Part shown: positions 43,859-53,067 of the stretch, in pieces | Numbering within the stretch: position 1 is the stretch's first letter | How the letters are laid out: every line of letters starts with the position of its first letter | Source: Mycobacterium sp. ITM-2016-00318 | GTDB lineage: Bacteria; Actinomycetota; Actinomycetes; Mycobacteriales; Mycobacteriaceae | NCBI RefSeq assembly: GCF_002968285.2 | Contig: NZ_CP134400.1 | Coordinates: 1,860,001-1,924,000, forward strand | Direction of reading: 5' to 3' | Length of the DNA stretch: 64,000 nucleotides | Notes under the pieces: generated by a model | Told to the model about the DNA's origin: nothing | Seen by the model: the letters and a program-made list of their open reading frames with translations, nothing else | The model's database searches: none | Program-made: the position numbers and the translations under genes

Positions 43859-45060
43859 GCGTTGAACGTAACCGGAAGCGCCGTCGGGGAGCGGAAGGGC
43901 TGCCCGTAGATGTGCGGTTCGTCCTCGGTGCGCAGTTCGATGTCGGTCAACCGGTCCAGCAGGCATTCGAGTGCCACCCGCGTCTCCATGCGAGCCAGAT
44001 GCAGGCCGATACAGGTGTGTTCACCGGCCGCAAAGGAGATGTGCGGCAACCGTTTGCGCCCGATATCAAATTCCTCCGAGCGCTCCCAGCGGCCTTCGTC
44101 GCGGTTCGCCGAGCCGATGCAGACGTCGATCACCGCTCCCTGCGGGAGCGTTACCCCTCCGAGTTCGGTTTCTTCGGACGCGTAGCGCTGGACCGTCGTC
44201 AACGGCGTCTCGAAGCGCAGGCCCTCCTCGATGGCGGGACCGATGAGCTCACGGTCGTCCTGGATCGCCCGGAACTGGTCGGGATGCGTGAGCAACAAAT
44301 AGATCAGATTGCCCGACGAGCGGTACGTGGTCTCGAGGCCCGCCGGCAGCAGCAGTCGCAGGAACGAGTAGATCGCTTCGTCGGTGAGTTTCTCGCCGGC
44401 GATCTCCGCTGCCACCAGGTCGCCGATGATGTCATCGGTCGGCTTCGACCGGCGCTTGGCGATCTGTTCGCTGAAATACTCCTTCAGTGCATCCGACGCC
44501 TCGAACGCCCGCTTGTACTTGACGTTGTAGCTGATCAACTCGACCGCGCGCTTGCGGAACCACGGCAGGTCTTCCTCGGGGAGGCCCAGCAGTTTTGAGA
44601 TCACCCTGGTGGGAAATTCCAGGGTGAAGTCGCGCACCAGATCTGCTTCGCCGGCGTCGACGAACTCGTCGATCAACGCGTTGACCACCGGCCGGACGAT
44701 TTCGGGCTCCCACCGCTGTAGTGAGCGCGTCTTGAACGCTGCGGACACCAGATTGCGGTGGTCCCAGTGCTTCTTGCCCTCCATTGCCAGGATGGTCGGT
44801 CCGATGAAAAGGCCGATGGTGGAGTCGTAGATGTGTGAGTTGAAGACCTTGCTGTCGCGGAAAACCCGGTTCACCGCGTCGAAGGACACCGCAGCGTAGA
44901 GATCCTTGGGCCGGAACTCCTCGGGAGCGTGGCTCCAGTCCATGACGCTGCCACGAAACACGCCGTTGGTGTCGTGCCGCCTGCGCTCGAAGATGGCGTA
45001 CGGGTCTCGAAGAAGAATGGTCGCTTCATCGGGCGTGACATCCAGCACTGGCGTATCCAC
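43855..45060 (-). CDS. cytochrome P450
   Basis: A 401-residue bacterial P450. The I-helix oxygen site reads LLPAGLETTYRS, the ExxR of helix K is in EEGLRFETPL, and the haem loop is ISFAAGEHTCIGLHLARME with the cysteine ligand. Compared with FGxGxHxCxG, the first glycine is Ala and the second residue pair AAG is atypical. A TTG codon 33 bases upstream is in frame, but GTG at 45060 has GGTGGAG seven bases upstream, so I start there. It needs a ferredoxin partner not present here. Substrate probably the same compound family as the regulon. Confidence 0.87.
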   Translation of the reverse strand: MDTPVLDVTPDEATILLRDPYAIFERRRHDTNGVFRGSVMDWSHAPEEFRPKDLYAAVSFDAVNRVFRDSKVFNSHIYDSTIGLFIGPTILAMEGKKHWDHRNLVSAAFKTRSLQRWEPEIVRPVVNALIDEFVDAGEADLVRDFTLEFPTRVISKLLGLPEEDLPWFRKRAVELISYNVKYKRAFEASDALKEYFSEQIAKRRSKPTDDIIGDLVAAEIAGEKLTDEAIYSFLRLLLPAGLETTYRSSGNLIYLLLTHPDQFRAIQDDRELIGPAIEEGLRFETPLTTVQRYASEETELGGVTLPQGAVIDVCIGSANRDEGRWERSEEFDIGRKRLPHISFAAGEHTCIGLHLARMETRVALECLLDRLTDIELRTEDEPHIYGQPFRSPTALPVTFNA

Positions 45061-45097
45061 GTCTGATCTCCACCATTCCGATAAAGACTGCAATAGG

Positions 45098-45116
45098 TAC
45101 TGTAAAGATTACAGTA
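45098..45116. promoter_or_regulatory. regulon palindrome, site 5 (perfect)
   Basis: TACTGTAA-AGA-TTACAGTA: two perfect eight-base arms around a three-base spacer. It lies 38 bases upstream of the P450 start, and 27 bases after the stop of the upstream ligase. It is the best match and defines the consensus. Confidence 0.75.
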
Positions 45117-45142
45117 GCGATCTCAATGCTGGTAGAGACGGG

Positions 45143-46801
45143 TCAGGTGCCTTCGCTGACCGCCTGCTCGCGGGCCCATCGATAGTCGGCCTTGCCCGCG
45201 GGGCTGCGCTCGATGGCAGGCCGGAACACCACGGCCTTCGGCAGCTTGTAGCGGGCGATCACACCGGCCGCGTGGTCGATGAGTTCCTGTGCGTCGGCGG
45301 TCGTGCCATCGACGAGCGCGACGATCGCGACGACCTCCTGGCCCCACCGCTCGCTGGGCCGACCGGAGACCACCACGTCGCCCACCGCGGGGTGCGACAA
45401 CAGCGCGCTTTCCACCTCCTCGGCGAAGATCTTCTCGCCGCCGGAGTTGATCGTCACCGAGTCGCGGCCGAGCAGTTCGATGCCGCCCTCGGCGAGGTGA
45501 CGCGCGCGGTCGCCCGGGATCGAGTACCGCACGCCGTCGATCACGGGAAAAGTTTTGGCGGTCTTGGCCGCATCGCCCTTGTAGCCGAGCGGCACGAAGC
45601 CCCGCTGCGCGAGCCAGCCCATACCCTCGTGACCGGGTTCCAGGATCGAGCCGAGATCCTCGGACGCGACACTGGTGTCGGGCCCAGCGTCGAACTTTCC
45701 GGTCGACACCGCTCCGGGCATGGACATGTGGCTCATCTGAATGCCGGTCTCCGACGAGCCGACGCCGTCCATCACGATCAGGCCGGGTTTCACGTCGATC
45801 AGACGCTGCTTGGCCGTCGGCGTCAGAAGGGCGCCGCCGTTGGCGACCACCGCGAGCGACGACACGTCGGCGGTGCCCCGTCCGATGGCGTCCGCGATGG
45901 GACGGGCCATGGCGTCACCGACGACCTGAATCGTGAGAATCTTCTCCCGCTCGACCGTCGCGACCACCTCGTCGGCGTCAAACCGGCCTTGTGTCGGGGG
46001 AAAGACCACCGTCTGACCGGTGGTGAGCGCCGTCATGACCGCCCACTGCGCCGCGCCGTGCATGAGTGGGGGAAGGGTGAAGATCTTGGTGCCGGGATTC
46101 TCCGCGACCCGTCTGGCGATCTCGTCGTAGGAACCTGCCGTCTCGCCCGTGTACATGTTCCTGCCGCCGAAGGACGTCATGAAGATGTCGTGCTGACGCC
46201 ATAGCACGCCCTTCGGCATCCCGGTCGTGCCGCCGGTGTAGAGCACGTACAGGTCGTCTGGTGACGGTTCCACCGGTGGCGGCGAAACGGCACCCGACGA
46301 GACGATCGATTCGTAGTCGACGGCGCCGTGCACGAGGTCGTTGCCGGAGTCGTCGGCGACCTGGATCAGCACCCGCAGGTGCGGCAGGTGGGGGAGCACC
46401 TCGTTGACGCGCGGCGCGAAACTGGCGTGATAGAGCAGCGCGGTCGCGCCGGAGTCCGCGAGCAGATACTCCAGCTCGTTCTTCACATAGCGGTAGTTGA
46501 CGTTGAACGGTGCGACCCGTGCCCGCCATGCGCCGAGCATCCCCTCGACGTACTCAGGTCCGTTGTAGGCGTACAGCCCGAGCAGGTCTTGGCCGACCTC
46601 GTGGCCGGCCAGCTCCGAGCGTTCGGTGTGGCAGCCAAGCCCGCGTGAATGCAAGTAGGCCGCGAGCCGGTTCGACCGCTCGACGATCTGCGCATAGGTG
46701 TAGCGGCGGTCGCCCTGGATGATGAACTCCCGGTCGCCGATGGCGGAGGCGACGGCCTCCGCGGCGGCGGGGACGGTGAATTGCTTTGTGGCGGCGGTCA
46801 T
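45143..46801 (-). CDS. acyl-CoA synthetase, FadD19-like
   Basis: A 552-residue AMP-forming CoA ligase very similar in plan to the 32.5-kb ligase. The phosphate loop is YTGGTTGMPKGVLWRQ; DSVTINSGGEKIFAEEVESA and the final SPAGKADYRWAREQA (Lys) are intact. This motif set is that of M. tuberculosis FadD19, which activates the sterol side chain. The short insert CHTERSELAGHEVG resembles that in the other copy. It lies after an isochorismatase-like and a Rieske gene on the same strand, so the three may be one operon from regulon site 6. Confidence 0.88.
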   Translation of the reverse strand: MTAATKQFTVPAAAEAVASAIGDREFIIQGDRRYTYAQIVERSNRLAAYLHSRGLGCHTERSELAGHEVGQDLLGLYAYNGPEYVEGMLGAWRARVAPFNVNYRYVKNELEYLLADSGATALLYHASFAPRVNEVLPHLPHLRVLIQVADDSGNDLVHGAVDYESIVSSGAVSPPPVEPSPDDLYVLYTGGTTGMPKGVLWRQHDIFMTSFGGRNMYTGETAGSYDEIARRVAENPGTKIFTLPPLMHGAAQWAVMTALTTGQTVVFPPTQGRFDADEVVATVEREKILTIQVVGDAMARPIADAIGRGTADVSSLAVVANGGALLTPTAKQRLIDVKPGLIVMDGVGSSETGIQMSHMSMPGAVSTGKFDAGPDTSVASEDLGSILEPGHEGMGWLAQRGFVPLGYKGDAAKTAKTFPVIDGVRYSIPGDRARHLAEGGIELLGRDSVTINSGGEKIFAEEVESALLSHPAVGDVVVSGRPSERWGQEVVAIVALVDGTTADAQELIDHAAGVIARYKLPKAVVFRPAIERSPAGKADYRWAREQAVSEGT

Positions 46802-46913
46802 CGAATGTCGTCGAACCTCTCAGGGTTGGTGCGGCAGCAGCCTGATCATCAGGCCGTTCGCTTCGGATAGTACGGTGCCGTCGCGAGCCCACGGGTTTCG
46901 TGCCGGGTGTCGG

Positions 46914-47528
46914 TCACGTCCACGCTGCAATCAGAGCGGACGTGGTGGTGACCGTCGCCAACAGCGAAATGGTGTTGTCGATGATCGCCTCGGCGTAGTC
47001 CGCGGGGATACCGGCGACGGCGTCGCGCGGGAGGACGACGCGGTAGCCGGCGTTCACCGCGTCCATGACGAGGTTGGTGATCGCGATGTTCACCGATACG
47101 CCGACGGCGACAATCGTTGTCACCCCGAGATTGCGAAGGACGGCATCGAGGTCGGTACCGCCCATCGGCCCGACGCCGTGCCACCTGTGCAACACCACAT
47201 CGGCTGGCGCGGGGCCGAATTGGGGGAGCAGCGTGGCACCCTCGCTGCCGGGGCCGATGTCGACCCGCTTGCTACCCATCGCGAAGATCGGCGCGTTGTG
47301 ATTGGCGCCGACTCCGTCAGGCCTGCGCTGAACGAGGCAGTGCACGATCCGTACCTCGGCGTCGCGCGCGACGGGAAGCAGTCGTTCGATGTTGGGCAGC
47401 GCCTGGCGTTGCGCGGCCTTGGCAAGGGCGCCGAGACCCGCGTGGGGTCCGACGACCGCGCCCTGCAGTTCCTGCGTCACGATCGCGGTATGTGCAGGCG
47501 CCGCGATCTCGGTGAGGTCCATGGTCAT
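46914..47528 (-). CDS. isochorismatase-like hydrolase family protein, without canonical cysteine
   Basis: A 204-residue cysteine-hydrolase-fold protein. Positions that normally hold the catalytic triad differ: the first strand reads AIVTQELQGAVVG instead of VDMQxDF, the Lys region HRWHGVGPMGG, and the nucleophile loop VGVSVNIAITNLVMDA has no cysteine. It may bind rather than hydrolyse, or use an isochorismatase-like mechanism. Starts ATG overlapping the Rieske gene stop (ATGA). A 112-base gap to the ligase contains the palindrome CCTGATCATCAGG (46841-46853), whose role is unknown. Confidence 0.8.
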   Translation of the reverse strand: MTMDLTEIAAPAHTAIVTQELQGAVVGPHAGLGALAKAAQRQALPNIERLLPVARDAEVRIVHCLVQRRPDGVGANHNAPIFAMGSKRVDIGPGSEGATLLPQFGPAPADVVLHRWHGVGPMGGTDLDAVLRNLGVTTIVAVGVSVNIAITNLVMDAVNAGYRVVLPRDAVAGIPADYAEAIIDNTISLLATVTTTSALIAAWT

Positions 47529-48547
47529 ACCGATGCAGGAATCTCGCCCGGTGGGGTGGCGGGAACTTCATAGAACTGGGTGGCCCATCTACGCAGCGCC
47601 ATGTACGGTTTCGCGTCCACCTTCGACAGTGCGGGGCTTTCGACGTACTCCTGGTAGCGCCAGATGTTCAAGTCGTCCCAGACCGTGCCCATGAACTGCC
47701 GCTCGACCTGCTCGCGCACGGCATCGGGTGGAACGTCGGAGGTGTCGCCGGGTAGCCGAGGCCACCAGATCGAATAGAACATGTCGCTGTACCCGTCCTC
47801 GACGGGCGTGCAGGCGAAGATCAGCCGGTGGTTCGACGAGCCCTCGAACGCGCTGATGGCGAAGCCGAGCCCGGAGAAGTGACTGTGGATGTAGAGCGCC
47901 ATCTTCTCCGGGTCGTCACTGCGGGCATCGGGCCAGCCGGTGAGGAATCGCCACTCCTCGTCGACGGCCTCCCAGTCGAGACACACAGGCGTGACGGTTG
48001 CACCGTGCACGTAGTGGAAGTGCGCGCTGTCGGGACCGTTCTCCGCGACGATCTGAGGATGCACGGGTTCTCGCTCGGCGCGGCTCGAGAACTCCGGGTA
48101 AGGACGGTAATACGCGTCTTCGGCAGTCGGGAATTGCGGGAACTTACCGAACAGGTCGGGCAGTTCCCACTGCGGCTCCTTGCCGTCGGGTTGGTGCCAG
48201 GCGAACACGCAGCCGTACTGCTCGCGCACCGGGTAGACCCGTAACCGCAGCGCCCTGTTGGGGCGTTCGGGTTGATACGGGATGTAGCGGTTGGTGCCGT
48301 CGGGCCCCCACCGCCACCCGTGAAAAGGGCATTCGACGCAGTCGCCGACGACCTTGCCGCCGTGTCCGATGTGCGCTCCAAGGTGGCGGCAGTGTCCCGA
48401 CATCATGTGGAGTACGCCCGCCTCGTCGCGGTACGCGACCAGATCCTCGCCGAAGTAGCGCAGCGGCTTCACCTCACCCAGGCGGAACTCGGCCGACCAG
48501 CCGACCATGAACCACCCGGTGACCTTCCAGGTGAAGGGGACTTTCAC
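47525..48547 (-). CDS. Rieske [2Fe-2S] oxygenase, KshA-like
   Basis: A 340-residue ring-hydroxylating oxygenase terminal component. The Rieske motif is CRHLGAHIG...CVECPFHGW (C-x-H, then C-x2-H after 17 residues), and the mononuclear iron site follows in NGPDSAHFHYVHG (N-x2-D-x2-H-x4-H). Size and layout match 3-ketosteroid 9-alpha-hydroxylase KshA and relatives, single-component oxygenases that use a separate reductase, not found here. The frame opens ten codons further with TTG, but GTG at 48547 has AGGAGG five bases upstream. Start of a three-gene minus operon. Confidence 0.9.
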   Translation of the reverse strand: MKVPFTWKVTGWFMVGWSAEFRLGEVKPLRYFGEDLVAYRDEAGVLHMMSGHCRHLGAHIGHGGKVVGDCVECPFHGWRWGPDGTNRYIPYQPERPNRALRLRVYPVREQYGCVFAWHQPDGKEPQWELPDLFGKFPQFPTAEDAYYRPYPEFSSRAEREPVHPQIVAENGPDSAHFHYVHGATVTPVCLDWEAVDEEWRFLTGWPDARSDDPEKMALYIHSHFSGLGFAISAFEGSSNHRLIFACTPVEDGYSDMFYSIWWPRLPGDTSDVPPDAVREQVERQFMGTVWDDLNIWRYQEYVESPALSKVDAKPYMALRRWATQFYEVPATPPGEIPASV

Positions 48548-48575
48548 ACGGGCCTCCTGCAACGCCGAGCCAGCC

Positions 48576-48594
48576 AACGGAAGATATTACAGTA
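48576..48594. promoter_or_regulatory. regulon palindrome, site 6 (12 of 16)
   Basis: AACGGAAG-ATA-TTACAGTA. The right half-site is perfect and the left is weak. It sits between the divergent Rieske operon and the Baeyer-Villiger-type monooxygenase. Confidence 0.5.
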
Positions 48595-48643
48595 TAGTTT
48601 TCGGCAGTAGGGGGTGGATAGGCAGCGCAAGGAGGCTGTAGCG

Positions 48644-50260
48644 ATGTCAGGTGGTCGCTTCGACGCGATCGTCGTCGGTGCCGGGTTCTCCGGTCTCTAC
48701 GCGCTGCATCGGCTGCGAGAACTTGGACTGCGCGCCGTCGTGCTCGAGCGGGCCGACGAAGTGGGCGGCACCTGGTTGTTCAACCGGTATCCCGGCGCGC
48801 GCTGCGACATCGAAAGCATCGAGTACTCCTACAGCTTCTCCGACGAGATCCAGCAGGAGTGGGTGTGGACGGAGACGATGCCCGCTCAGCCGGAGATCGA
48901 GGCGTACCTCAACTTCGTCGCCGACCGGCTGGACCTACGCCGCGACATCGTCTTCACCACCAACGTCGTCGCGATGGCGTTCGACGAGGACGCCGCGTCA
49001 TGGACGGTCAAAACCGAAGCGGGACTGGAATTCACGGCGCCATTCGTGGTGGCTGCCGCGGGGATCCTCTCGGCGCCGCTGGAACCCGACATCGCAGGAA
49101 TGGACACGTTCGAAGGGACCTCGCTCTACACGAGCCGCTGGCCGAGGCACGACGTCGAGCTCAGCGGTCAGCGCGTCGGAGTCGTCGGCACCGGCTCGAC
49201 GGGTGTGCAGCTGATCCCGGTCGTCGCCGAGCAGGCGAAGCACCTCACCGTCTTCCAGCGCTCGCCCGCCTACACGCTGCCGTGGAAGGTGCGCGAATTC
49301 AAGCCTGGTGAGCTGGACGAGATGAAGGCGCGCTACGGCGAAATCCGTAGGCTGCAACGCGAACACATGATCGGGGCCGCCCGGCTGTCGGCGTTCTCGG
49401 TGATGTTCGAGATGATGGCCAACCCACCGTTGAAGACGGCGTCGCGGGAAGACCAGCTGCGCGCGATCGAGGAAAACGGTGTCATGGGCGCGCTCAGTTG
49501 GGGCGATGTGTTCTTCGACATCGAGTCCAGCCGGCTGGCGGCGAAACTGTACGGTGAGGCGGTGGGACGGATCGTCGCCGACCCCGGAACCGCGGCGTCG
49601 CTCACGCCCACCCATCCCTTCGGCTGTAAACGGCCGATCATCGACCAGGGCTACTACCAGACGTTCAACCGCGACAACGTCACTCTGGTCGACCTGCGCA
49701 AGACGCCGCTGCGTGCGGTGACGCCGACGGGCATCGACACCGAGGGGGGTTCGTATGACCTCGACGTCATCGTCTACGCCACCGGCTTCGACGCGATGAC
49801 CGGTGCGCTCAGCCGAATCGACATCCGTGGACGCGACGGAGTCTCACTGAAGCAGTTCTGGGCCGACGAGGGCCCGTTCACCTACCTGGGACTCGCCGTC
49901 GCGGGCTTCCCCAACCTCTTCATCATCCAGGCACCCGGAAGCCCGGCGCCGGCAAGCAATTTCGTCGCGGCGCTCGAGCAGCACGTGGAGTGGATCGGCG
50001 ATTGCATCGACCATCTGCGCACAGGTGGCTATCGGACGATCGAAGCGCAGCCCGAGGCGCAGCAGGACTGGTTCGAACACATCACGTCGCTGGTGGCACC
50101 CACAGTGCTCGTCCACTCGAGCTGCAACTCCTGGTACAACGGGGGAAACGTGCCGGGAAAGAAGCAGATATACATGGGCTACACCGGCGGCATACCCGAG
50201 TACCGGAAACGGTGCGACGAGGTCGCCGAGGCCGGCTACACCGGATTCAAACTCGCGTAG
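48644..50260 (+). CDS. flavin-containing monooxygenase, Baeyer-Villiger type
   Basis: A 538-residue class B flavoprotein monooxygenase. The FAD site is VVGAGFSGLYALHRLRE at the N-terminus, the NADPH site is VGVVGTGSTGVQLIP about residue 185. The Baeyer-Villiger fingerprint region reads FEGTSLYTSRWP; Tyr stands where the His of FxGxxxHxxxW is conserved. FQRSPAYTLPWKV and the C-terminal CNSWYNGGNVPGK are normal for cyclohexanone-type enzymes. ATG at 48644 follows AAGGAGG; the frame is open thirty bases further upstream. Next gene is a hydrolase, a common pairing for opening cyclic ketones. Confidence 0.88.
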   Translation: MSGGRFDAIVVGAGFSGLYALHRLRELGLRAVVLERADEVGGTWLFNRYPGARCDIESIEYSYSFSDEIQQEWVWTETMPAQPEIEAYLNFVADRLDLRRDIVFTTNVVAMAFDEDAASWTVKTEAGLEFTAPFVVAAAGILSAPLEPDIAGMDTFEGTSLYTSRWPRHDVELSGQRVGVVGTGSTGVQLIPVVAEQAKHLTVFQRSPAYTLPWKVREFKPGELDEMKARYGEIRRLQREHMIGAARLSAFSVMFEMMANPPLKTASREDQLRAIEENGVMGALSWGDVFFDIESSRLAAKLYGEAVGRIVADPGTAASLTPTHPFGCKRPIIDQGYYQTFNRDNVTLVDLRKTPLRAVTPTGIDTEGGSYDLDVIVYATGFDAMTGALSRIDIRGRDGVSLKQFWADEGPFTYLGLAVAGFPNLFIIQAPGSPAPASNFVAALEQHVEWIGDCIDHLRTGGYRTIEAQPEAQQDWFEHITSLVAPTVLVHSSCNSWYNGGNVPGKKQIYMGYTGGIPEYRKRCDEVAEAGYTGFKLA

Positions 50261-50263
50261 CCG

Positions 50264-51382
50264 ATGAAGACCTCAGAACGGGCCTATCGGGTGGGCCGCG
50301 ATTTCGCCGGAGTGCTTCCTCGCGCCCATGCGGCGCTGAGCAGGTCCGGCGACTGGAAGCCGTTGTCGCCGATGGGCGTACGCCAGCTCGGCGAAGTCAT
50401 GCTCGACGAACTCGCACTGTCGGGGATGACTCTGACGGCGCCGCCGCCCAAACTGGAGCGCACGGTGGCGTCATGTGAGGCGGCGGCTGATGAGCTCTCG
50501 GCATTGGGGGTCGAGCGAGCGCATGCCGCCCCTGAACCCCTGAAGGTGAGATCGATTCGCCGCCGCAGGCTCGGACGGCTGACGTACGAGAGGCTGAAGT
50601 TCGAACACGAACCGGCGCTTCCGGATTCGTTGGCACGAGCCGGCCTCGGTGGGCCTGCGACGGCGGTCGCCCACCTGTGCAGAACCGAGGACGAGGCCCG
50701 GCCGTGGCTGGTGTGGGTGCATGGCGCCGGGCAGGGCCAGCCGATCGACCTGGTCTTCTCGCGGGCCCGACGCATTCGCGACGAACTCGGCTTCAACATC
50801 GCGCTGCCCGTCCAGCCGGGTCACGGGTCGCGCCGCAGTGCATGGCCGCCGTATCCGAACATGGACCCGCTGACCAACGTCGCCGGCATGATGCGCGTCG
50901 TGTCGGAGGTGCGCGCCCTTGTGCGTTGGCTGCGGCCGCAGTCAACGGTGACGGTGGTGGCGGGTGTATCCATGGGAAGTCCGGTGGCAGCGCTTGTCTC
51001 GCACTTCGAGGAGGTCGATGGCGTGGCCGTGTACACGCCGATCCTCGGGCTGAACGCGATGATCTCCCAACACCTGGGGCGTTGGGGCCCGTCGGTTGAC
51101 GAGACGATCGCGCTGCTGGGGTCCGACACGGTGGCGGCGGTGGCCTCGGCTGTCGATCACACCGTCGTCGAGCCGACGGCGCCGCCGCACGCACGGCTCA
51201 TCGTCGGTGCCTGGCACGACCGAATGGCGATGCGTGAGCCCGCCCAGCAGCTACACCAATTGTGGGGCGGAGAACTGTTCTGGCACAGGGGAAGCCATGT
51301 CGGCCACCTCTTCGCCAGAGGCGTCCAGGACGCCTCCGAGAAGTTCCTCGGCGCGCTCACTGCGAGCGGGCCTCCGGGTTGA
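50264..51382 (+). CDS. alpha/beta-hydrolase family protein
   Basis: A 372-residue alpha/beta hydrolase with a long helical N-terminal part (1-125). HGAGQG after strand 3 gives the oxyanion hole, and GVSMGSPVAAL (about residue 226) is the nucleophile elbow. A late GSHVGHLFARG provides the His; the Asp is probably in VGAWHDRMA. It lies three bases after the monooxygenase and could hydrolyse its ester or lactone product. The last 26 bases overlap the convergent hydroxyacid dehydrogenase. Confidence 0.82.
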   Translation: MKTSERAYRVGRDFAGVLPRAHAALSRSGDWKPLSPMGVRQLGEVMLDELALSGMTLTAPPPKLERTVASCEAAADELSALGVERAHAAPEPLKVRSIRRRRLGRLTYERLKFEHEPALPDSLARAGLGGPATAVAHLCRTEDEARPWLVWVHGAGQGQPIDLVFSRARRIRDELGFNIALPVQPGHGSRRSAWPPYPNMDPLTNVAGMMRVVSEVRALVRWLRPQSTVTVVAGVSMGSPVAALVSHFEEVDGVAVYTPILGLNAMISQHLGRWGPSVDETIALLGSDTVAAVASAVDHTVVEPTAPPHARLIVGAWHDRMAMREPAQQLHQLWGGELFWHRGSHVGHLFARGVQDASEKFLGALTASGPPG

Positions 51383-52376
51383 CGCAGTGCGGAGGGATGT
51401 GGCCGCGTGCGATGGCGACGGCGTTGTCGGCGCACAGTTCGGCCATCCGGGCCCGCACCTTCGTCGTCGCACTGCCCAGGTGGGGCAGCAACACGACATT
51501 GGACAGTTCGGCGAGGCCGGGCGTGAGCCGCGGCTCGTTCTCGTAGACATCGAGACCGGCGCCCGCGAGACGTCCGCCCGCGAGCGCGTCGACCAGCGCG
51601 ACCTCGTCGACGATCGGACCGCGTGCGGTGTTTATGAGGATCGCAGTCGGCTTCATCGCCGCGAGCACGGAGGCGTCGATGAGATGTCTGGTGGATGGCG
51701 CCATCGGGAGGTGCACGGACAGGAAGTCGCTGCGTTCGACGAGGTCGTTCCATTCAACCTGGCGCACCGAAAAAGGCAGGTTGGCGAGGTCCGCATCGTC
51801 GACTGTTCGCCCTGCCGGCGGGTGCGAGCAGAACATGATGTCCATACCGAATGAGGCCGCTCGGTGCGCGGTCGCTCGTGCGATTCGCCCGAACCCGACA
51901 AGCCCGAGCGTCGCACCCGAAACATCCTGGCCAAGCAGAAGATCGGGCTTCCATCCGGTGAACTTCCCTGACCGGGTGAACCGATCGGCCTCTATCGCAC
52001 GACGTGCGGTCGCGAGCATGAGGAGCATTGCCAGATCCGCAGTGGCGTCAGTGAGCACGCCCGGTGTGTTGCCGACGAGGATTCCGTTGTCGGTCGCGGC
52101 GGGAATGTCGATGTTGTCGTAGCCCACCGCATAGTTCGATATTCCGGTCAGCTTCGCCGCCGACAGCAGGGCGGGTCCGAACCGGTCGGACAGTTGAGCG
52201 ACGACTACGGCGAACTCTCCGGAGCTGCACGCGTCGCGCAATTCATCGGCCGTCGGCGAAGCTGCGGGGATGTGGACCCGGCCCTCGGCGCGCAGTGCAC
52301 TCAGCCCGGGTTCCGGGATGGGATAGGTGACGAGGAAGGCGGGCTCACCCTCACTGCGAACCGATCTGTTCACCAT
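51357..52376 (-). CDS. D-2-hydroxyacid dehydrogenase / glyoxylate reductase-like
   Basis: A 339-residue NAD(P)-dependent D-isomer dehydrogenase. The nucleotide motif GLVGFGRIARATAHRAA is central; the catalytic Arg is in INTARGPIVDE, the Glu in YENEPR and the His in LLPHLGSAT. It reduces glyoxylate, hydroxypyruvate or another 2-oxoacid. It has no regulon site and lies beside the second TetR gene on the same strand; whether it belongs to the catabolic system is unclear. It overlaps the convergent hydrolase by 26 bases. Confidence 0.88.
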   Translation of the reverse strand: MVNRSVRSEGEPAFLVTYPIPEPGLSALRAEGRVHIPAASPTADELRDACSSGEFAVVVAQLSDRFGPALLSAAKLTGISNYAVGYDNIDIPAATDNGILVGNTPGVLTDATADLAMLLMLATARRAIEADRFTRSGKFTGWKPDLLLGQDVSGATLGLVGFGRIARATAHRAASFGMDIMFCSHPPAGRTVDDADLANLPFSVRQVEWNDLVERSDFLSVHLPMAPSTRHLIDASVLAAMKPTAILINTARGPIVDEVALVDALAGGRLAGAGLDVYENEPRLTPGLAELSNVVLLPHLGSATTKVRARMAELCADNAVAIARGHIPPHCVNPEARSQ

Positions 52377-52403
52377 CGACGTCAGCCTAGACGCCGGCCA
52401 GGC

Positions 52404-53027
52404 TCAGGCCGGGGTCGAAGTGCCGTAAACCTGAACCAGCCGGGCCCGGACGTAGGCCATCTCGGTGGCCATGTCGATGGGGTAGGCCTGCATGATCCAT
52501 TGATAGGCGGTGCCGAGAACGGTCGACCCGAAGTCGTTGATCGCGCGGTCGACGTCGATGTCTGATCGCACAGACCCATCGGCGATCCCATTGCGCAAGC
52601 CGGTGCCGACGGCGTCGGCAGCCCTCTTCAGCCACTTCCGGATGTAGGAATGGGATCGCGATTTCGCCTTCGCCCCTTCGAATGTCAGCACGAAAATCGC
52701 CCGGCACAGGTCCGGATCGTCAGCGTGGAGTTCGGTGATCCGATCGACGTGGGCTAGGGCTTGCTGCAGGCCTGTCGAGTTCGGATTGGCGACAGGGCTC
52801 AATTTCTTCTCGTATTCGCTCGAGAACAGCACGTCGAGGATGGCGTCCTTGCTCCCGTAGCGGGCGTGGACCATTGCCCTGCTGTAGCCGGCGCGTCGGC
52901 CGATCTCGGCAGCCGTCGTTGCCTCCCAGCCCTTTTCGGCGATCAGCGCGGCGGCCGCCTCGATCAGCCTCCTATTGGAGATCTCGACGCGTCGCGTCTG
53001 CGTCAGCCCGCGTTCGGGGGAGGGCAC
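52404..53027 (-). CDS. TetR-family transcriptional regulator
   Basis: A 207-residue TetR regulator. The helix-turn-helix (about residues 18-65) ends in the recognition helix YSRAMVHARYGSKDAIL. The ligand domain is helical. GTG start; a TAATAT box lies about seven bases upstream, so the message may be leaderless. It is divergent from a phosphotransferase-SnoaL-LLM operon, with a 40-base gap containing AT-rich direct and inverted elements (AACTAACTTACTTG), a likely operator. Its probable targets are that operon and itself. Confidence 0.85.
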   Translation of the reverse strand: MPSPERGLTQTRRVEISNRRLIEAAAALIAEKGWEATTAAEIGRRAGYSRAMVHARYGSKDAILDVLFSSEYEKKLSPVANPNSTGLQQALAHVDRITELHADDPDLCRAIFVLTFEGAKAKSRSHSYIRKWLKRAADAVGTGLRNGIADGSVRSDIDVDRAINDFGSTVLGTAYQWIMQAYPIDMATEMAYVRARLVQVYGTSTPA

Positions 53028-53067
53028 TATTGCATATTAGACGCTCGACAACTAACTTACTTGTTTG

